A stretch of DNA of 64,000 bases from Opisthocomus hoazin (lineage: Eukaryota; Chordata; Aves; Opisthocomiformes; Opisthocomidae): positions 8,097,379-8,161,378 of the forward strand of contig NC_134439.1 in NCBI RefSeq assembly GCF_030867145.1, given 5' to 3'. Below are positions 1 through 11,610 of the stretch, in pieces (position 1 is the stretch's first letter; the number at the start of each line of letters is the position of its first letter). A program made the position numbers and the translations under genes. The notes below the pieces were generated by a model. The model saw only the letters and a program-made list of their open reading frames with translations, was not told the origin of the DNA and searched no databases.

Positions 1-1331
1 AGGCTCTCTAGAGAGATGACAGACTGGCGCTTATCCCAAGGAAAGGAATCAAGTTGCAATCTTTGCTACACCACAGTTTCCATAGGGCCAGGGCCAGGTT
101 TTTCAGCACTTGAAGATTCTTACTTGAACAGTGCGGCAGCAGCTGGGCTTTTAACAGCCCCCAAAGTCAGAAGGTGTTTGAGCATCCCCTCAGGCAGACA
201 CACCTGCTGGAGAAGTGCTGCCTCCAAACTCACCGTCACATGGTCAAAGGGGTCTTGGCCACCTCAAAATTTAGGTAGTAGGCAAAGGAACAGATCATAC
301 AGTCCACTGTCAGGCAACAGAAGGCTGCCAAGAACCTTCCAGCATCTTGCATCTCATGGTGATCTCAGTGACCCCAACCATTCCGTGTTTAGGGAGGTGT
401 TCGTGATCATTTTCTCTGGCCGTATGGTACCCAGCTGGACACGAGGTCTGTGTCCTGGGAGTGGAAAAGGCCCCCTTCAAGACCACTCCTGTTCACCTCT
501 GCTATAGGTACAGTCTGAACTGATACAGGACCAGGCAGAGACAAAAGATCCCCAGGGTCTGGCTGGACCCAGGACTCTCTTCCCAAAGGCCTCTTTCCAG
601 CTGTTTCAAAGCTCTGCTCTTCAACACCTCATCTCTGCTTGGCTAATTTCATAGCGATTGACTCCTGCATATCAACTTGACTTCCTCTGAGCCTCCCCAA
701 AGTGTCTTTACAGCAAGTGTCTGCTTCAGGCACTCGTTCAGTCTCCAGGATCTCACAACATCCACACTGACAGAACAGGATTCAAATACCCTGGGGAATA
801 AAACAGGCCCCAGGCATGCTCCTGGCGACCTGCAGGGCTTGCACAGGGAGAGAATGCGGCAAATGAGCCCAGCAAAATGTTCCCAACAGCATTGTTAGTG
901 TTGCAGTAGGGTCCAACACTCCCAGCAGAAGCCCACCTGCATGCAACAAGGAGCAACCATCAGAGAGAGGTGGGAGGAGCAAGAGAAAAGGGTGTGGCAT
1001 GTCATCTTACCCGGGAGTCCTTAGGCATGTGGACGAGAAGCAGGAGAGCGGTGCCTAGTTCCTGACAACTTTGCCACAAACAAGCCCACAGGAATGACCC
1101 AGGTGCACATCACCTGCCACCACGGGGTGCCACCAGCACTTGAGCTGAGTCTTCTGCCTGCGATGATGTCTTTCTGCCCCAGAAAGCAAAGGGACTCTCA
1201 TTCTGGAAATTACAGAAGCCTTCCTATGGGGAAGCACGTGGCATCAGCCAGGAAATGAAAAGGCAGCAGTGCAGGAAACCAGGACACAGCCCATGCCATT
1301 AGCTGAGTCGCTTTGTGTTTGATGTGAACTT
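1..1331. other. 5' flank of first keratin gene, otherwise unassigned
   Basis: No gene is recognised here. From about 1080 to 1331 the sequence resembles the far-upstream flank of the other keratin genes in the window, for example about 25630-25850 and 39100-39350. Each has a CTGCCTGCRATGA-like stretch, then a CTGCCCCAGAAA-like stretch, then text ending just before the conserved promoter block. Positions 1-1080 hold only short uncoded reading frames with no recognisable domain. Confidence 0.5.
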
Positions 1332-1398
1332 GTCAGAAAATTATTACTTCCCCAAAGGCTGCCTCTGGGCCTGAGGCAGTGCAGGACTACTATAAAAG
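1332..1398 (+). promoter_or_regulatory. Keratin core promoter: conserved block and TATA box
   Basis: The block TCAGAAAATTATTACTTCC begins at 1333. It is followed by GGCAGTGCAGGAC and a TATA box (TATAAAAG, 1391-1398). The same order and spacing occur before the keratin genes at 42.5, 44.2, 53.8 and 59.9 kb, which supports a real shared core promoter. Transcription should start about 25-30 bp downstream, near 1420, giving a short non-coding exon 1 that ends at 1457. Confidence 0.8.
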
Positions 1399-1768
1399 GC
1401 AGCCCAACTCTCGGCTCTCTCATCCGCTTCTCTCGCCTCCTTCTCATAGGGAATCAGGTGAGTGTGAAGCGTCTTCTCCTCCTGCTCCAAGATCAGGTCT
1501 TTCCCCAATGTCTGTCTCAGCTGACAGGGGCTGTCCCAGCACCAGGCCGGGAGCTGTGTCTCATGGGAGAGGGAAGGGCAGAGAACGTCTTCCACTGGGA
1601 GAGCCTGGCACTTAGCTGAAGTGACTCTTCGGCTTTCAGCTGGACAGCCTGTGCTGGGCAAGTAGGGACCTTGGCTTCCCCATGGTGAGGTGCAATGCTG
1701 CTGCTCATGTGTCCCTGTTTTCTGCTTCCCCCTGCCCTCTCTCGCAGGTGCTCCTCCAGGCCAGAGAC

Positions 1769-2074
1769 ATGTCCTGCTGCAACCCGTGCCTGCCATGCCA
1801 GCCCTGTGGCCCGACCCCGCTGGCCAACAGCTGCAATGAGCCCTGTTTCAGGCAGTGCCAGAGCTCCACCGTCGTCATTGAGCCCTCCCCCGTGGTGGTG
1901 ACCCTGCCCGGACCCATCCTCAGCTCCTTCCCGCAGAACACCGTTGTGGGATCCTCCACCTCCGCCGCTGCTGGCAGCATCCTCAGCTCTCAGGGAGTGC
2001 CCATCTCCTCCGGAGGCTTTGACCTCTCCTGCATTACCAGCCGCTACTGTGGTAGCAGATGTCAGCCCTGCTAA
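1769..2074 (+). CDS. Feather-type beta-keratin (corneous beta-protein), 101 aa
   Basis: This encodes a small structural protein that polymerises into the filament-matrix of feather, scale or claw cells. The N-terminus is Cys/Pro-rich ([20 protein letters not shown]). Next comes the family's beta-sheet core, roughly residues 31-64 ([20 protein letters not shown]), then a Ser/Gly-rich stretch and a Cys-rich tail ([15 protein letters not shown]). There are 12 cysteines for disulfide cross-linking, at residues 3, 4, 7, 10, 13, 22, 26, 30, 88, 94, 98 and 101. The start is the ATG 21 bp after a splice acceptor. The intron runs 1458-1747 (CAG|GTGAGTG ... CGCAG|GTG), so the whole coding region lies in exon 2, as is standard for avian feather keratins. 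The longer upstream open frame is intron read-through. The reading frame is intact. Substitutions such as MSCC at the start and the SRCQPC tail set this copy apart from the others. Confidence 0.95.
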   Translation: MSCCNPCLPCQPCGPTPLANSCNEPCFRQCQSSTVVIEPSPVVVTLPGPILSSFPQNTVVGSSTSAAAGSILSSQGVPISSGGFDLSCITSRYCGSRCQPC

Positions 2075-2415
2075 TGCTGCTGACGATGACCCCGGGCAAG
2101 AACCTCCAAGACCTCAGAACATGGTGATCGACCGAAGATAGAGCTCTGGGGCGTTGCATTTAGAGCTTTGGGCCATTCTTCTGCTTCTGCTTCTGCTTCT
2201 GCTTCTGCTTCTACTCTCCTCTCTCTCTCCTTCCTATGCTGTCGCTGTCTCCCAATGCCAGTCTCGTGGAGATGTGTTCGCCTCCCTCCCTCTGCAGGGC
2301 AAGCAGACAGAACCCCTGCAGAAGCTCCAGCACATCTCAGTGGCTGTCCCTGGCACTCCCTGTGAGCCACCTCCTCTTCATTTTCAGACTCATTAAAGTT
2401 GTGCTGCATCCAAGC
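2075..2415 (+). other. Keratin 3' UTR with CTTCTG hexamer repeat and ATTAAA signal
   Basis: The 3' UTR holds about six tandem CTTCTG units (about 2177-2213) and an ATTAAA polyadenylation signal at 2392-2397. After the signal comes GTTGTGCTGCATCC, close to the GTTCTGCTGCATCC that follows ATTAAA in the 44.2 kb gene. Cleavage is therefore expected near 2410-2415. Confidence 0.7.
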
Positions 2416-4395
2416 CCAGGCCTCCGAGTCCTCCTTTCTTCTGAGGCAAGTCTTCCAGTCTGCTCAGGAAAGACGGTGGCTTTTTGGAGAGGGTTAGGGC
2501 GGGCACAAAAGAAGACCCTTCCTCAGTCCCAGAGGAAAGAGAGGGGAGGACTCAGTGCACTGGGTTGCCTGCTGTGCCCCGTCCCTTGGAGTTGAGGAAG
2601 ACATGCCTGGCTACTCCACAGGCATCGGGCAACAGTCAGCCTTGCTGCATGTGTTCCCAGATGGGCCTGGAGCACAAGGCCCTGGAGCACAATCTGTCAG
2701 TGCAGAGCCCATAAAACTGCTGTCCTTGAGTGAGGAGCCCATGGCGGCAGGAGGCCAAGGGATGAGGTCAGCAGCCCCTCAGTCTCTTGGGGAAGGGAGG
2801 TCCTCTAGGCCTGGATGGAGCTGTGCTGGGGGATGAGGTTCAGGGAGAATGGCTCCAAAGGGTGGCAGCAGTGGGCACCTACAGGCAATAATACCTGGCG
2901 ACAGCCCACAGCCTCATCCCCCCTTGCCTTCCTTTCCATTGCCTCATCTCGGGTCCACAGCCAGCACGCACAAGCACAGGCACAAGAGATAGGTACCTCA
3001 TACGGTCTTGGAGTGCCTGGCAGGGCCCAGCTGCTGTCCAGATTGGCAGGGCTGAGGCAATTCACCAGTTAGTACTGGTATCAGGCAAACAAATGGACTC
3101 ACCACTCCCAGTGAATTCAACAGCCCCATGGGCACTGCAGCTCCAGGACAGCACCCAGCGCCCAGAGACCCATGGCTGCTCTCTAGTCCTTGGTCTCCTC
3201 CAAGCCTGGGGCAGCTTGCCTCGATTTCTGAGGCGGCACCACTGCCAGGCTCCAGCTCTGATCCAGAAAGGTTCTGTGCAAGTGCAGTTACCCCCTTTGC
3301 AACACTAGCAATAGTCTACCATAGAAAGAACAGAGATTCTGACAGACGACTGGATATTTTTGAGGAAAAAATCTCGTCCCCTCACCCAGCAAGCAGTTCC
3401 CGAGGACTACTGCAAGCATGGCCCTGATCACAAGCACATCTCCTGCTTGGTTCTCACCCTTTTCAGTGCTGCACAGCTGAAGATGCAATTTGGGGTATGT
3501 GGAAAGGCTTTTAGCCTATGCGGAGATTGACACGTGCCTTAGGAGCTGTAAGAGGTCCTAGGAGCGAGGATGCTGGCTTCTCAAGTAGGGATGATCAGGC
3601 TCTGTGGGATGTGGATTATTGCCAAAGACTGACGTACCTATTAAGGAACCATGAGGGCATGAACCCTCCTTGTGTGGATTTCCTAGAAGAACCTGGTTAG
3701 AGTCTGTTTTTCCATGACACTGATCAATGAGATATCCCACCCAGCTGTCTACCAGAGCTGGGGAAGGTATCTCCTGGAGGTCTGCATTTCAATTAGGGAA
3801 GTCTTTTATTTTATAACAGAAGTGTAAATCTCTGAAAGAATTTGCAGCAGGGGTCTAATGAATTACAGAAACAGACATATCTTTTTCTTCTTTTTATTTG
3901 ATAGTTTCTGGATTCATTTGTGTCTCGTTGTCACAGCTGTCTCATTAGCTCTTATCTTGATTCAAGATATGTTTGACCATGGCTAGTGTCTCTGTCAGCA
4001 GCCATTGTTCCTCTACACAAGACTGTTTACAAAGTTGACATTTACCTTCCTTCTCCCTTGTTTCCAAACATATTTGTTAACTTACAACCACTAATACTCA
4101 AAATACTATGCTCCATGCCAGATATGTTAGAGTTCTTCCACGTTTAAAATGTAGCACCTGTCATTAGCAGTCCATCATTCTACTATTCCATTGACTTGGC
4201 TGTAGAAATACTTCAAGACATTTGGCAAAGTCACCAAAGAAAGAATTTCTCTTCCCAAATGCAGACCCTTGAAACAATAGATGAGTAAAAAGTCATTCTT
4301 TACAGTCAATAGGAGGAGATTAGCTCTTTGAAAGAGCAGTTGATTTCACCATTCTTCGGAATATTATTTTGGAACAAGATGAAACATGTTTTCAG
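2416..4395. other. Keratin 3' flank, then unassigned
   Basis: The first few hundred bases resemble the 3' flanks of other copies: a GGTTGCCTGCTGTGCC / CCTTGCTGCATG-type text also found near 27240-27430 and 45060-45240. About 3080-3330 resembles 27740-27980 weakly (CCCCATGGG, CTCTGATCC..GAAAGG). Beyond about 3400 nothing is recognised. Confidence 0.4.
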
Positions 4396-4545
4396 AGAAT
4401 CATAGAATCGTTTATGTTGGAGGAGACCTTGAAGATCATGAAGTCCAACCCTTAACTTAACTTTGTCATTTCCACCACTAAACCATGTCCCCAAGCTCCA
4501 CATCTAGAAGTCTTTTAAATACCTCCAGGGATGGTGCCTTAAGCA
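4396..4545 (-). mobile_element. CR1 LINE, old 3' fragment
   Basis: On the + strand it starts with the CR1 3' terminal repeat AGAATCATAGAATCG. It continues with GGAGACCTTGAAGATCAT and GTCCAACCC, the complement of a CR1 3' end, so the element lies on the minus strand. It is strongly diverged and 5'-truncated, as most CR1 copies are. Confidence 0.75.
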
Positions 4546-7500
4546 CTTTCTTCCATTTACACAGGTCTGATAAAACAAGTCCAGGTGAGCTTCTCAGATG
4601 AAGGCATCGCCATGTGATGAAAAAGAGAAACAGTATAGGTTTTATTTGACTAACCTCTAGGTCTCCAAGTGAGACACTGCAGTCTGAACTGATTGTCTTC
4701 TCCTCCCTGCTAGAAGCAACAGTACTTCTGGAGATGATTCAAGTATACCCTCTGTACATCTGTTCTGGAATGGGAGAAATCTCTCTCTAAAAGTACCAAT
4801 TTTCATGCACATGTGCTGATTCATGAATCCAGGGCATCTACATATCACCACCAATATGGGGCAATTGAACCAAGCCTCCTATACTTCCTGTTCTTTCTTC
4901 TTGCAGAGAACATCTGTAAAAGTTTGTCTTACCTTCACAGCGCCTCTGAAAAACTGGAACAGGGAGGACTCTTAGGGTAGTCCAGGCTGTCTTAAATGAA
5001 CTGGGTGATGTTTGCTGGGCAACAGACCCAAATCAGTGGATGGGATCCGCTTGAAGAGCCATCACCCTCTAGCTGAGCACCCATCTGTTGTTATGTAGTT
5101 GATGGGGTCTGTACCGCTGCATTTTCTCATGGTCATACACTCAACACCTCCTTTCCTCATGTTGACTCCTGCTCTGGCTCCAGGCTGCCAGGAAGCCAGC
5201 TGGGTCACCATGGACTGGGCTTCAGGCACTGGAGATCTGCAGCTGGGCCCACATACATGATCCAAGGACATGGCAATGTCCACTCTCATCAGGTCTACTG
5301 TCCTTCACAGTAGTTCAGGAAATGCTTTAGAATGCCCTCTGAGGCTGAATCACACCTGCTCTGGAGTGTCGGCAACTGCTTCCTTTCCTGGCTGGGAAGA
5401 TGTTTCATTTGTGGGTGAATTCTGCTTCCTGTTAGAGTCCTTTTCAACCCCAGGGAGCAACCGCAAGAGGGACCTCAAATGTCTGAGGGCACACGAGTGC
5501 AGGACATTGAGGGCTGCAAACAATTCCATATCAGTTCAATCTGTAGTCCTCTGACATAAACTGGCATACATAAAGCACTGCTCAAGGCTGGCAGTGAGGA
5601 CCCAGGACCTCTAGGAGAGGTACATTGACCTAGACCAACAGTGGAAAGTCAGTGGGTTACCCTAGGCCCTCTCAAGTGAACTGAATATCCTTCCTGAGAC
5701 ACAGTCCCAAATACATTGGGTGGGATCCAGATGCAAAGACAGCATCCTCCAATAGAACAAACACCCACATGCAGTGCTAGGGTGGAATTGCCTGAACACA
5801 GGACCCTGGAAACAGTTCTGTTGCCCATGGGCTGTTTCAGGAATACATTTGGGCCAGAAAGCTATGACGCAAGGGTTGGAGGCAACTCTGCCCCTCTTGG
5901 AGGGGCAGTGGGAGGCCAAAGATTTCCACTAGGCAGTAGAAATGCTCTAGCGCACAGGCAACAGGCTCCCTCTTTCGGCCACTACTGCCCAGGTGAGGAC
6001 CACACGTGGAGTCCTGGTGTGGGCATTCTGTGCTGGTACTCACAGTTCAGAGTGCAACCCTCAGCAGAAATTCACCCTTTCTTTGAGATTCATCTCACCC
6101 ATCCTGAAGAGCCAGGGCACAAAAGTCCATTTGCACTGACCACCCTTTCCTGCCTTGCCGGGCAATGGAAAGACAAACCAGTCAAGGCACCATGGACTTC
6201 TCATTTTGAAAAGGTGGTTCAAAACTGTGGGGACATATGGGCAATTCAGCTCACTTCAGTCCTGATAGGTCTAGGCCCTAAGCACCAAAGTGAGGTTAGA
6301 GTGGCCTCTCTACTCTGAGGACGGAGTCTGGCACCTCCAAAAGGTGGCTTATCACATCCCACCTTGGATGTCATCATAGACTGGAGAAAACGCGTACTGC
6401 TGGTTTCTTTTTCTCTCCACTCAGCATTGGTAGACATGGAAAAGATGACTGTCATGAGCCACAGAAGCCTGATTCTGATAGAATCATTTCCATTGTAGTC
6501 TTCTGCAGAGGGAGATCTGAATCACCTTGCTGGGGTCTCCCTTGTCTTTGCTGCAGTGTTTACAGAAATTATTCCTTACTTTTCTGCCTCAGTTTCCTTT
6601 TCCTCAGAGCAGGCTGAATTGCTACAGAGGTCTGGGGAAGGGTAGCCCTTGCTGGAGCTGTTGACACATTTTCCACCAGCTCAGAACTTCCTTCCCTCAG
6701 GGACTAGTTACACAGTTCTCGCTCACTGTAATCCCAAGGAGAGAGGAGATGCAGCAAGACCCTTCAGGAGGATGATTCTTTCTAAAGGCAGCATGAGAGT
6801 TTGGAGGGCAGGTAAATTCATGTGCTACTGATGACTCAAAGCAGAAACTGATGGAAGCAGAGTACAGGAGTGTAGCTGTCTATGTGGCAGGAGTTGGGGT
6901 CTGCAGAGACAAGAAGGAAGAGAAGGAAGAGGACAGGAAGAAACTGAGAGTAAGATCCAGCCCCTGGGTTTTGTTTGCAGGTACCATCGAAGTCAGTGCT
7001 TCACACTGAGGGTTACAGGTAGATGTTGTATGTGCACAGGTAAATTTGGTGTTGTTAATTTTCTCATGGGAGTCTGCATGGTGTCAGTTATAGAAGACCT
7101 ATGCCTCCTTCTTGTCCTTTCATGGATGTCTTCCTTCCTGAGCTCACTCCTTCCTCCAGATACTTTCTGTGTCCCTGGCACTGCTGAGCTCTCGGGCACC
7201 GAGGCTGTTACTGCTCGTTAGAGCTGTGCCTCTGCTGTGCAGAAGCCAGGCCAGGGGTGCTCCCATAGGTCAGCTGGGCTGCAAGAATGGCCTGGGCAGG
7301 TATGTGGGCCCAGGGTGCCTGCACAAGTCACTTTTCCTCTCACAGTGAAATTCCACTTACCTTTATTTCTCCCTCGTACACACACTTATGTCTCAGGGAT
7401 CAGTCTCCCATCTTCAGCTTTCTCACATTAGACCCTATGCCGCTCTCCAGGTACAGCACCGATTTTGGAGCCCTCTCTCCACAGGAGTACCTCACAGAAC

Positions 7501-8050
7501 AGTTCATCCCAGCCCAGGAGAGGGATGTTATGGGGTTAGTATGATTGTCCATTTTGAGGTGCCAGTCCTTCCCAGCAACTCTCTGTTCTGTGAAGGTGCC
7601 TGTCACTGTAGCCTCCAATTCCCTGTAAAAGCTCTAAAGTGATAAGATGGGAAACCACAGACAAATCAGTGTGTCCCTCCTCATTTTTTTAAGAAATGCA
7701 AGATGAAGGATTGGGCAGAGGGCTTTGTTTCTCAGCATTGGGCTTCCCTGCACGGATACACAGATGCCTACTGGGCATTTACTTCCATCATGTACTAGGT
7801 ACTGCTCCTGTCCTGTCTCAGCTCCCACTTCCTGTCCCTTTCCCTATCAGAGTAAATAACTCAGAGAGCACGTCCTGAAGTGTGGAGGTGCAGATGCTGT
7901 GCTGTTGCAGGAAGGCAACCCAAATGCACTCAGACACTGCAGCTGAAGGAGAAAAGATATGGAGCACATGATCTTCATGATCTTCTCTGACCTATTTCCT
8001 TCTTTCTAGAACAGTCTTACTTCTTCACATTGCCTCATTGATTCAGATGT
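4546..8050. other. Unassigned intergenic sequence
   Basis: No gene or repeat family is recognised. Two stretches, about 4930-5110 and 5640-5790, share a diverged text (CAAATCAGTGGATGGGATCC against CAAATACATTGGGTGGGATCC, then a CACCCAC-type stretch). They may be two copies of an old repeat. The longest open frame (5716-6318) has low-complexity-free but unrecognisable content. Confidence 0.3.
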
Positions 8051-8382
8051 CCCTTTCCTTTCCTTTCCTTTCCTTTCCTTTCCTTTCCTTTCCTTTCCTT
8101 TCCTTTCCTTTCCTTTCCTTTCCTTTCCTTTCCTTTCCTTTCCTTTCCTTTCCTTTCCTTTCCTTTCCTTTCCTTTCCTTTCCTTTCCTTTCCTTTCCTT
8201 TCCTTTCCTTTCCTTGCCTTGCCTTGCCTTGCCTTGCCTTGCCTTGCCTTGCCTTGCCTTGCCTTGCCTTGCCTTGCCTTGCCTTGCCTTTCCCTTGCCT
8301 TGCCTTGCCTTGCCTTGCCTTGCCTTGCCTTGCCTTGCCTTGCCTTGCCTTGCCTTCCCTTCCCTTCCCTTCCCTTCCCTTT
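8051..8382. repeat. Compound pentanucleotide microsatellite (CCTTT)n(CCTTG)n(CCCTT)n
   Basis: An array of about 330 bp. Pure CCTTT units run from about 8051 to 8211, CCTTG units from about 8212 to 8355 with one CCTTTCC interruption near 8287, and CCCTT units to about 8382. Because 5 bp units shift frame cyclically, both strands are open across it and give artificial Phe/Leu/Ser/Pro or Lys/Gly/Glu proteins. Expansion by slippage followed by spread of unit variants explains the blocks. Confidence 0.97.
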
Positions 8383-8485
8383 CTTTTTTCTTACAGAGAA
8401 TATGAAACCTCTCATGTGGGATTCCTGGAAGAACAGGGACATATTGTGAGCAACCCAGACACTCTGAATATGGACTTGATCAGTC

Positions 8486-8662
8486 TGTAGCAGTACAGGC
8501 CTCAAGGACATCGGAAGGTCAGCTGCGGTTAAAAGATGCTCTACAAATAGTGACCAATCATAATCGAGTGTTGTCTATATAATCCAGATGCTCTGCTAAT
8601 AAAATTTGGCTATTGTCTGATCATATTGATTGTGTGACGAGTCCGTGACTTCCGCGTCAACA
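8486..8662 (+). mobile_element. Short LTR-like segment (possible solo LTR)
   Basis: This stretch of about 177 bp begins TGTAGCAG and ends CGTCAACA, so it has TG...CA ends. It contains a TATATAA-like box near 8575 and an AATAAA signal near 8600, then a short U5-like tail. This is the order expected of a compact retroviral LTR. The flanking 5-mers (CAGTC and CTCTC) are not a clean target duplication, so the call is tentative. If real, it is a fossil solo LTR with no internal region. Confidence 0.45.
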
Positions 8663-8803
8663 CTCTCAGGTGTGTGTGAACGTCAGTGCTTTCTCTAGAA
8701 GATGCTGCCTCCAGAACTCCTTTATGAATCAACACATCAACAAGAGCTCTGTCTTGCAGCTCTCCTACCTGGCAAGTAGAGAAAAAAAAATCTACAACAC
8801 AGC

Positions 8804-9762
8804 ATGGAGAGAAGGGAATGGGACAACAAGAAATTGCTCATGGAGTTTCACTTGTTGGGACTGGGGGATGCCCATGAGCTCCAGACAGCACTCTTTCTGC
8901 TCTGTCTGACCATATACACAGTAATCAGGGTGGGGAACTTCCTCATCATTGTGCTGGTGGTCACAGACCCGCATCTCCACACACCCATGTACTTCTTCCT
9001 GGTGTATCTGTCCAGCCTAGAGACCTGCTACAGCTCCACCATCCTACCCAGGCTGATAGCCAGCTTCCTGACCAGAGACAGAACCATCTCTGTGCAGGGA
9101 TGTATGGCACAGTTTTTCTTCTTCAGCACTTTTACAACTTCTGAGTGTCACCTGCTGGCTGCTATGTCATACAATTGGTATCTGGCCGTATGTCAAACCC
9201 TGCTTTATGCAAGACTCATGAACTGGAAGGTATGTCTCCAGCTGGTGGCTGGATCATGGGTTGCAGGTCTTCTGATTTCTACAGGAATCACAACTTTCGT
9301 ATCTTGGCAAAGGTTCTACTGCCCCAGTGCAATTGACCATTTCTTCTGTGAAGAAACTCCATTGCTAGAAATCTCATGCAGTGACACTAGGATGGTTAGA
9401 TTTCCTGTCATCGTATTATCTTTCCCAGATGTAATTTTCCTATTTCTGTTCGCTCTGGCATCCTTTGTCTACATCATAGCTGTTATCCTGAGGATCCCAT
9501 CCAGCATGGGGAGGCACAAGGCCTTCTCCACCTGCTCCTCTCACCTCACTACGGTCTTTGTTTTCTACGGGACCGTCATCATTGTTTACATGCTGCCCAG
9601 AACAGTGCCATTGAGACAGCTCAGCAAAATGTTCTCCTTTTTTTACACAGTCTTCACACCTCGCATCAATCCACTCATCTACAGTCTGAGAAGAGAGAGA
9701 TCAAGGGGGCACTGGGGACGGTGCTCAGGAGGGCTGCTACCCACACTGACAGCTTCAACTAG
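8804..9762 (+). pseudogene. Olfactory receptor (class A GPCR), probable pseudogene
   Basis: An odorant-receptor-type seven-helix protein without introns. Hallmarks visible: GN in TM1 (residues 44-45), PMYFF after TM2 (61-65), the conserved Cys at 100 and DHFFCE in loop 2, KAFSTCSSHL before TM6 (239-248), and PRINPLIYSLR in TM7 (286-296). The DRY box, normally MAYDRYLAIC, reads MSYNWYLAVC (121-130), so both Asp and Arg needed for G-protein coupling are gone. The usual N-terminal glycosylation site reads NKK. Around 9691-9700, just after IYSLR, a 1-base deletion relative to the family shifts frame. The ancestral tail (EIKGALGTVLRRA) lies in another frame and would stop at 9762, giving about 319 aa. 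The actual frame runs on to 9913 with an unrelated tail (369 aa). The start is the ATG at 8804, matching the family's N-terminal spacing. It is probably non-functional. Confidence 0.85.
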
Positions 9763-9914
9763 TTGTGGATTTCAGGGCACAAATCTGGTTCTTCTGCAAG
9801 CTAACAAAGAGAATATGGAAAGGAATGCGTTCCATCCCAGGAGCACCTCTGCAAGTGTCTGGCTTCACCTAGGTTGTGCAATGGCAAGAGGCAGAGGGAG
9901 AAGAGAGCCTTAGG

Positions 9915-11189
9915 GAAACAGATGCCCATTTGAGAAGAAAAGGTATTATCTTTCTCTGGCTTGCTTTTTCCTTAGAGGCAGCGGAATGGTTGGGGTTACT
10001 GTATGTGGGAATTGAAACCAAATGCGGAACTTCTCTATATCAGGGAAGTGAATAAAGCAGTCTGGGTTGAAACGTGACCTTGGTCTTGGACAAGTGTGGC
10101 CCCATTTTTTCTGACTATGAGTTCCTGGGGTGTGAACTGTCTTCCTTTAGTCATGCACATTTCCAGTGAGGAAGTCATTCAGGCTATGACCTTGGTGTCA
10201 CTTATATTCAGTGGAAATCCTTGGCTCAACACAGCTGCTAACATTCCTGCTGGTGCCTCCTTTGACCACTGAGTATCCCACACATCCAGGTGTTCCTGTC
10301 AGGAAGATTTCGAGACATGATGCAGTGGCCTGTATGGATATGGCGAGCAAATGGACACATGAAGAAAAGTGAAGGTATCTGAGAGGGCCCCTAGCCCTGA
10401 CTGTGGCCAGCAGCATTCACATCTGTAACATCAGAGACTCCAGTGGCAACAGGTCTGTCATTAACCCACCCTGAGATCAGTACTAAACACAGGTGACACA
10501 TGTTATGCCTTTAGAGCACTTCATTCTTCCTGCAGTTTGGAAGTATTTAAATTTTTCTCACAATGTCCTGATGGATGAATTGTTCCAGAGTTGTGGCACT
10601 CTGACAGATCTGAAATGACTTATTTTGCAGAGGAATAAATTTGAGAGCTGAAATATCTGAACATAAGCAGCAACTTGCAGTGTTACGTTGGAGCTGATGT
10701 GAAATGCCAATAGGCTGAGTCTCTGACAGACTTGGACTTGCGGAATCAGGTGGAGTGGAGAAGACCCTTTCACTGTTGTGACACTTGTAAATCTCTGTTT
10801 CACGATTTACTTATTTACAGGGAATCCAGATTGCATATGGAGTTGGTGTTGAATGGTGAGAGGTTTAGTTTTCGTAGAAAGCATTTGAGAAGTATTTAAT
10901 ATACTTTTCACCTATCCTGAGATACGACCAGTTTTTAAATAAGGTCAACATAGACCTTGCATCCCATCTGCTTCCCTGGACTTATGTAGGCCCAATTTGG
11001 TTGTGTGCTCCCTATCTTAATCTTTCTTCTTTGTGGGTAATGCTTCCCTCGTGCAGATTATGCGCTAGCCTCAGGGATGTGGTAAAATCAATGTCTCTGT
11101 ATTCCTCCTGGGTAGCCTATTTGCTGACAAGTAGCTCCCTGAATCAGATTAAGTTTTTTTTCTTGGTTCTGGTGTTACTATTTGTCTTA
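9915..11189. other. Unassigned intergenic sequence
   Basis: No gene, RNA or repeat family is recognised between the receptor pseudogene and the CR1 fragment downstream. Confidence 0.3.
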
Positions 11190-11610
11190 CCCACTTCTCT
11201 CAGAATGTCAAACTCTACCATTTCATGCTCACTGCAGCCAAAGATGCCTTCAGACTTCATACCCTGACACAGTTCTTCGATTTAGGTGAACAACTAGCAG
11301 AGCAGATAATTTACCCCAGTCAGTGATCACTGGATCACTTGCATTAAAAAATGTTTTTAATACACTGCAGATATCACCTGAGTTGCTTGTGATCCACTGT
11401 GTTGCCCTTTCAGCAGATACCAGGAGGAGCAGGGAGAGTTCCCCAGGAGATGAGGACCTGTGGCTGTAAGGCTTCCTCTAGCAGCCTGAAGAAGCCTTGT
11501 CTACTTCCTCTCCTTGATCAGATGGCCTGTAGTAGGTGTCCAGCATGACATCACCATGTTGATCTGTCCTCCAAGCTTTTCCCAGAAGTTCTTGACTGTC
11601 TCTCCAGTTC
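11190..11610 (-). mobile_element. CR1 LINE, old fragment of the endonuclease region
   Basis: The + strand text CTACCATTTCATGCTCACTGCAG matches the complement of the CR1 ORF2 endonuclease region in the better-preserved copy at about 31460-31490 (CGACCATTTCATGGTCACTGCAG). The following GAGATGAGGACCTGTGGCTGT and GATGGCCTGTAGTAGG match about 31680-31775. The fragment is diverged and frame-broken, with no 3' end attached. It is an internal piece of an older, minus-strand CR1. Confidence 0.75.

Noticed and set aside
1682-1768. Upstream extension of the first keratin frame (29 extra residues)
   Set aside because: It lies in the intron. The acceptor at 1746-1747 and the family start at MSC fix the ATG at 1769.
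5716-6318. 200-residue open frame
   Set aside because: No recognisable domain, splice context, or conservation within the window. Consistent with chance.
8035-8511. Long open frames on both strands across the CCTTT/CCTTG array
   Set aside because: Produced by a 5 bp unit without stops. The repetitive protein has no start context or homology.
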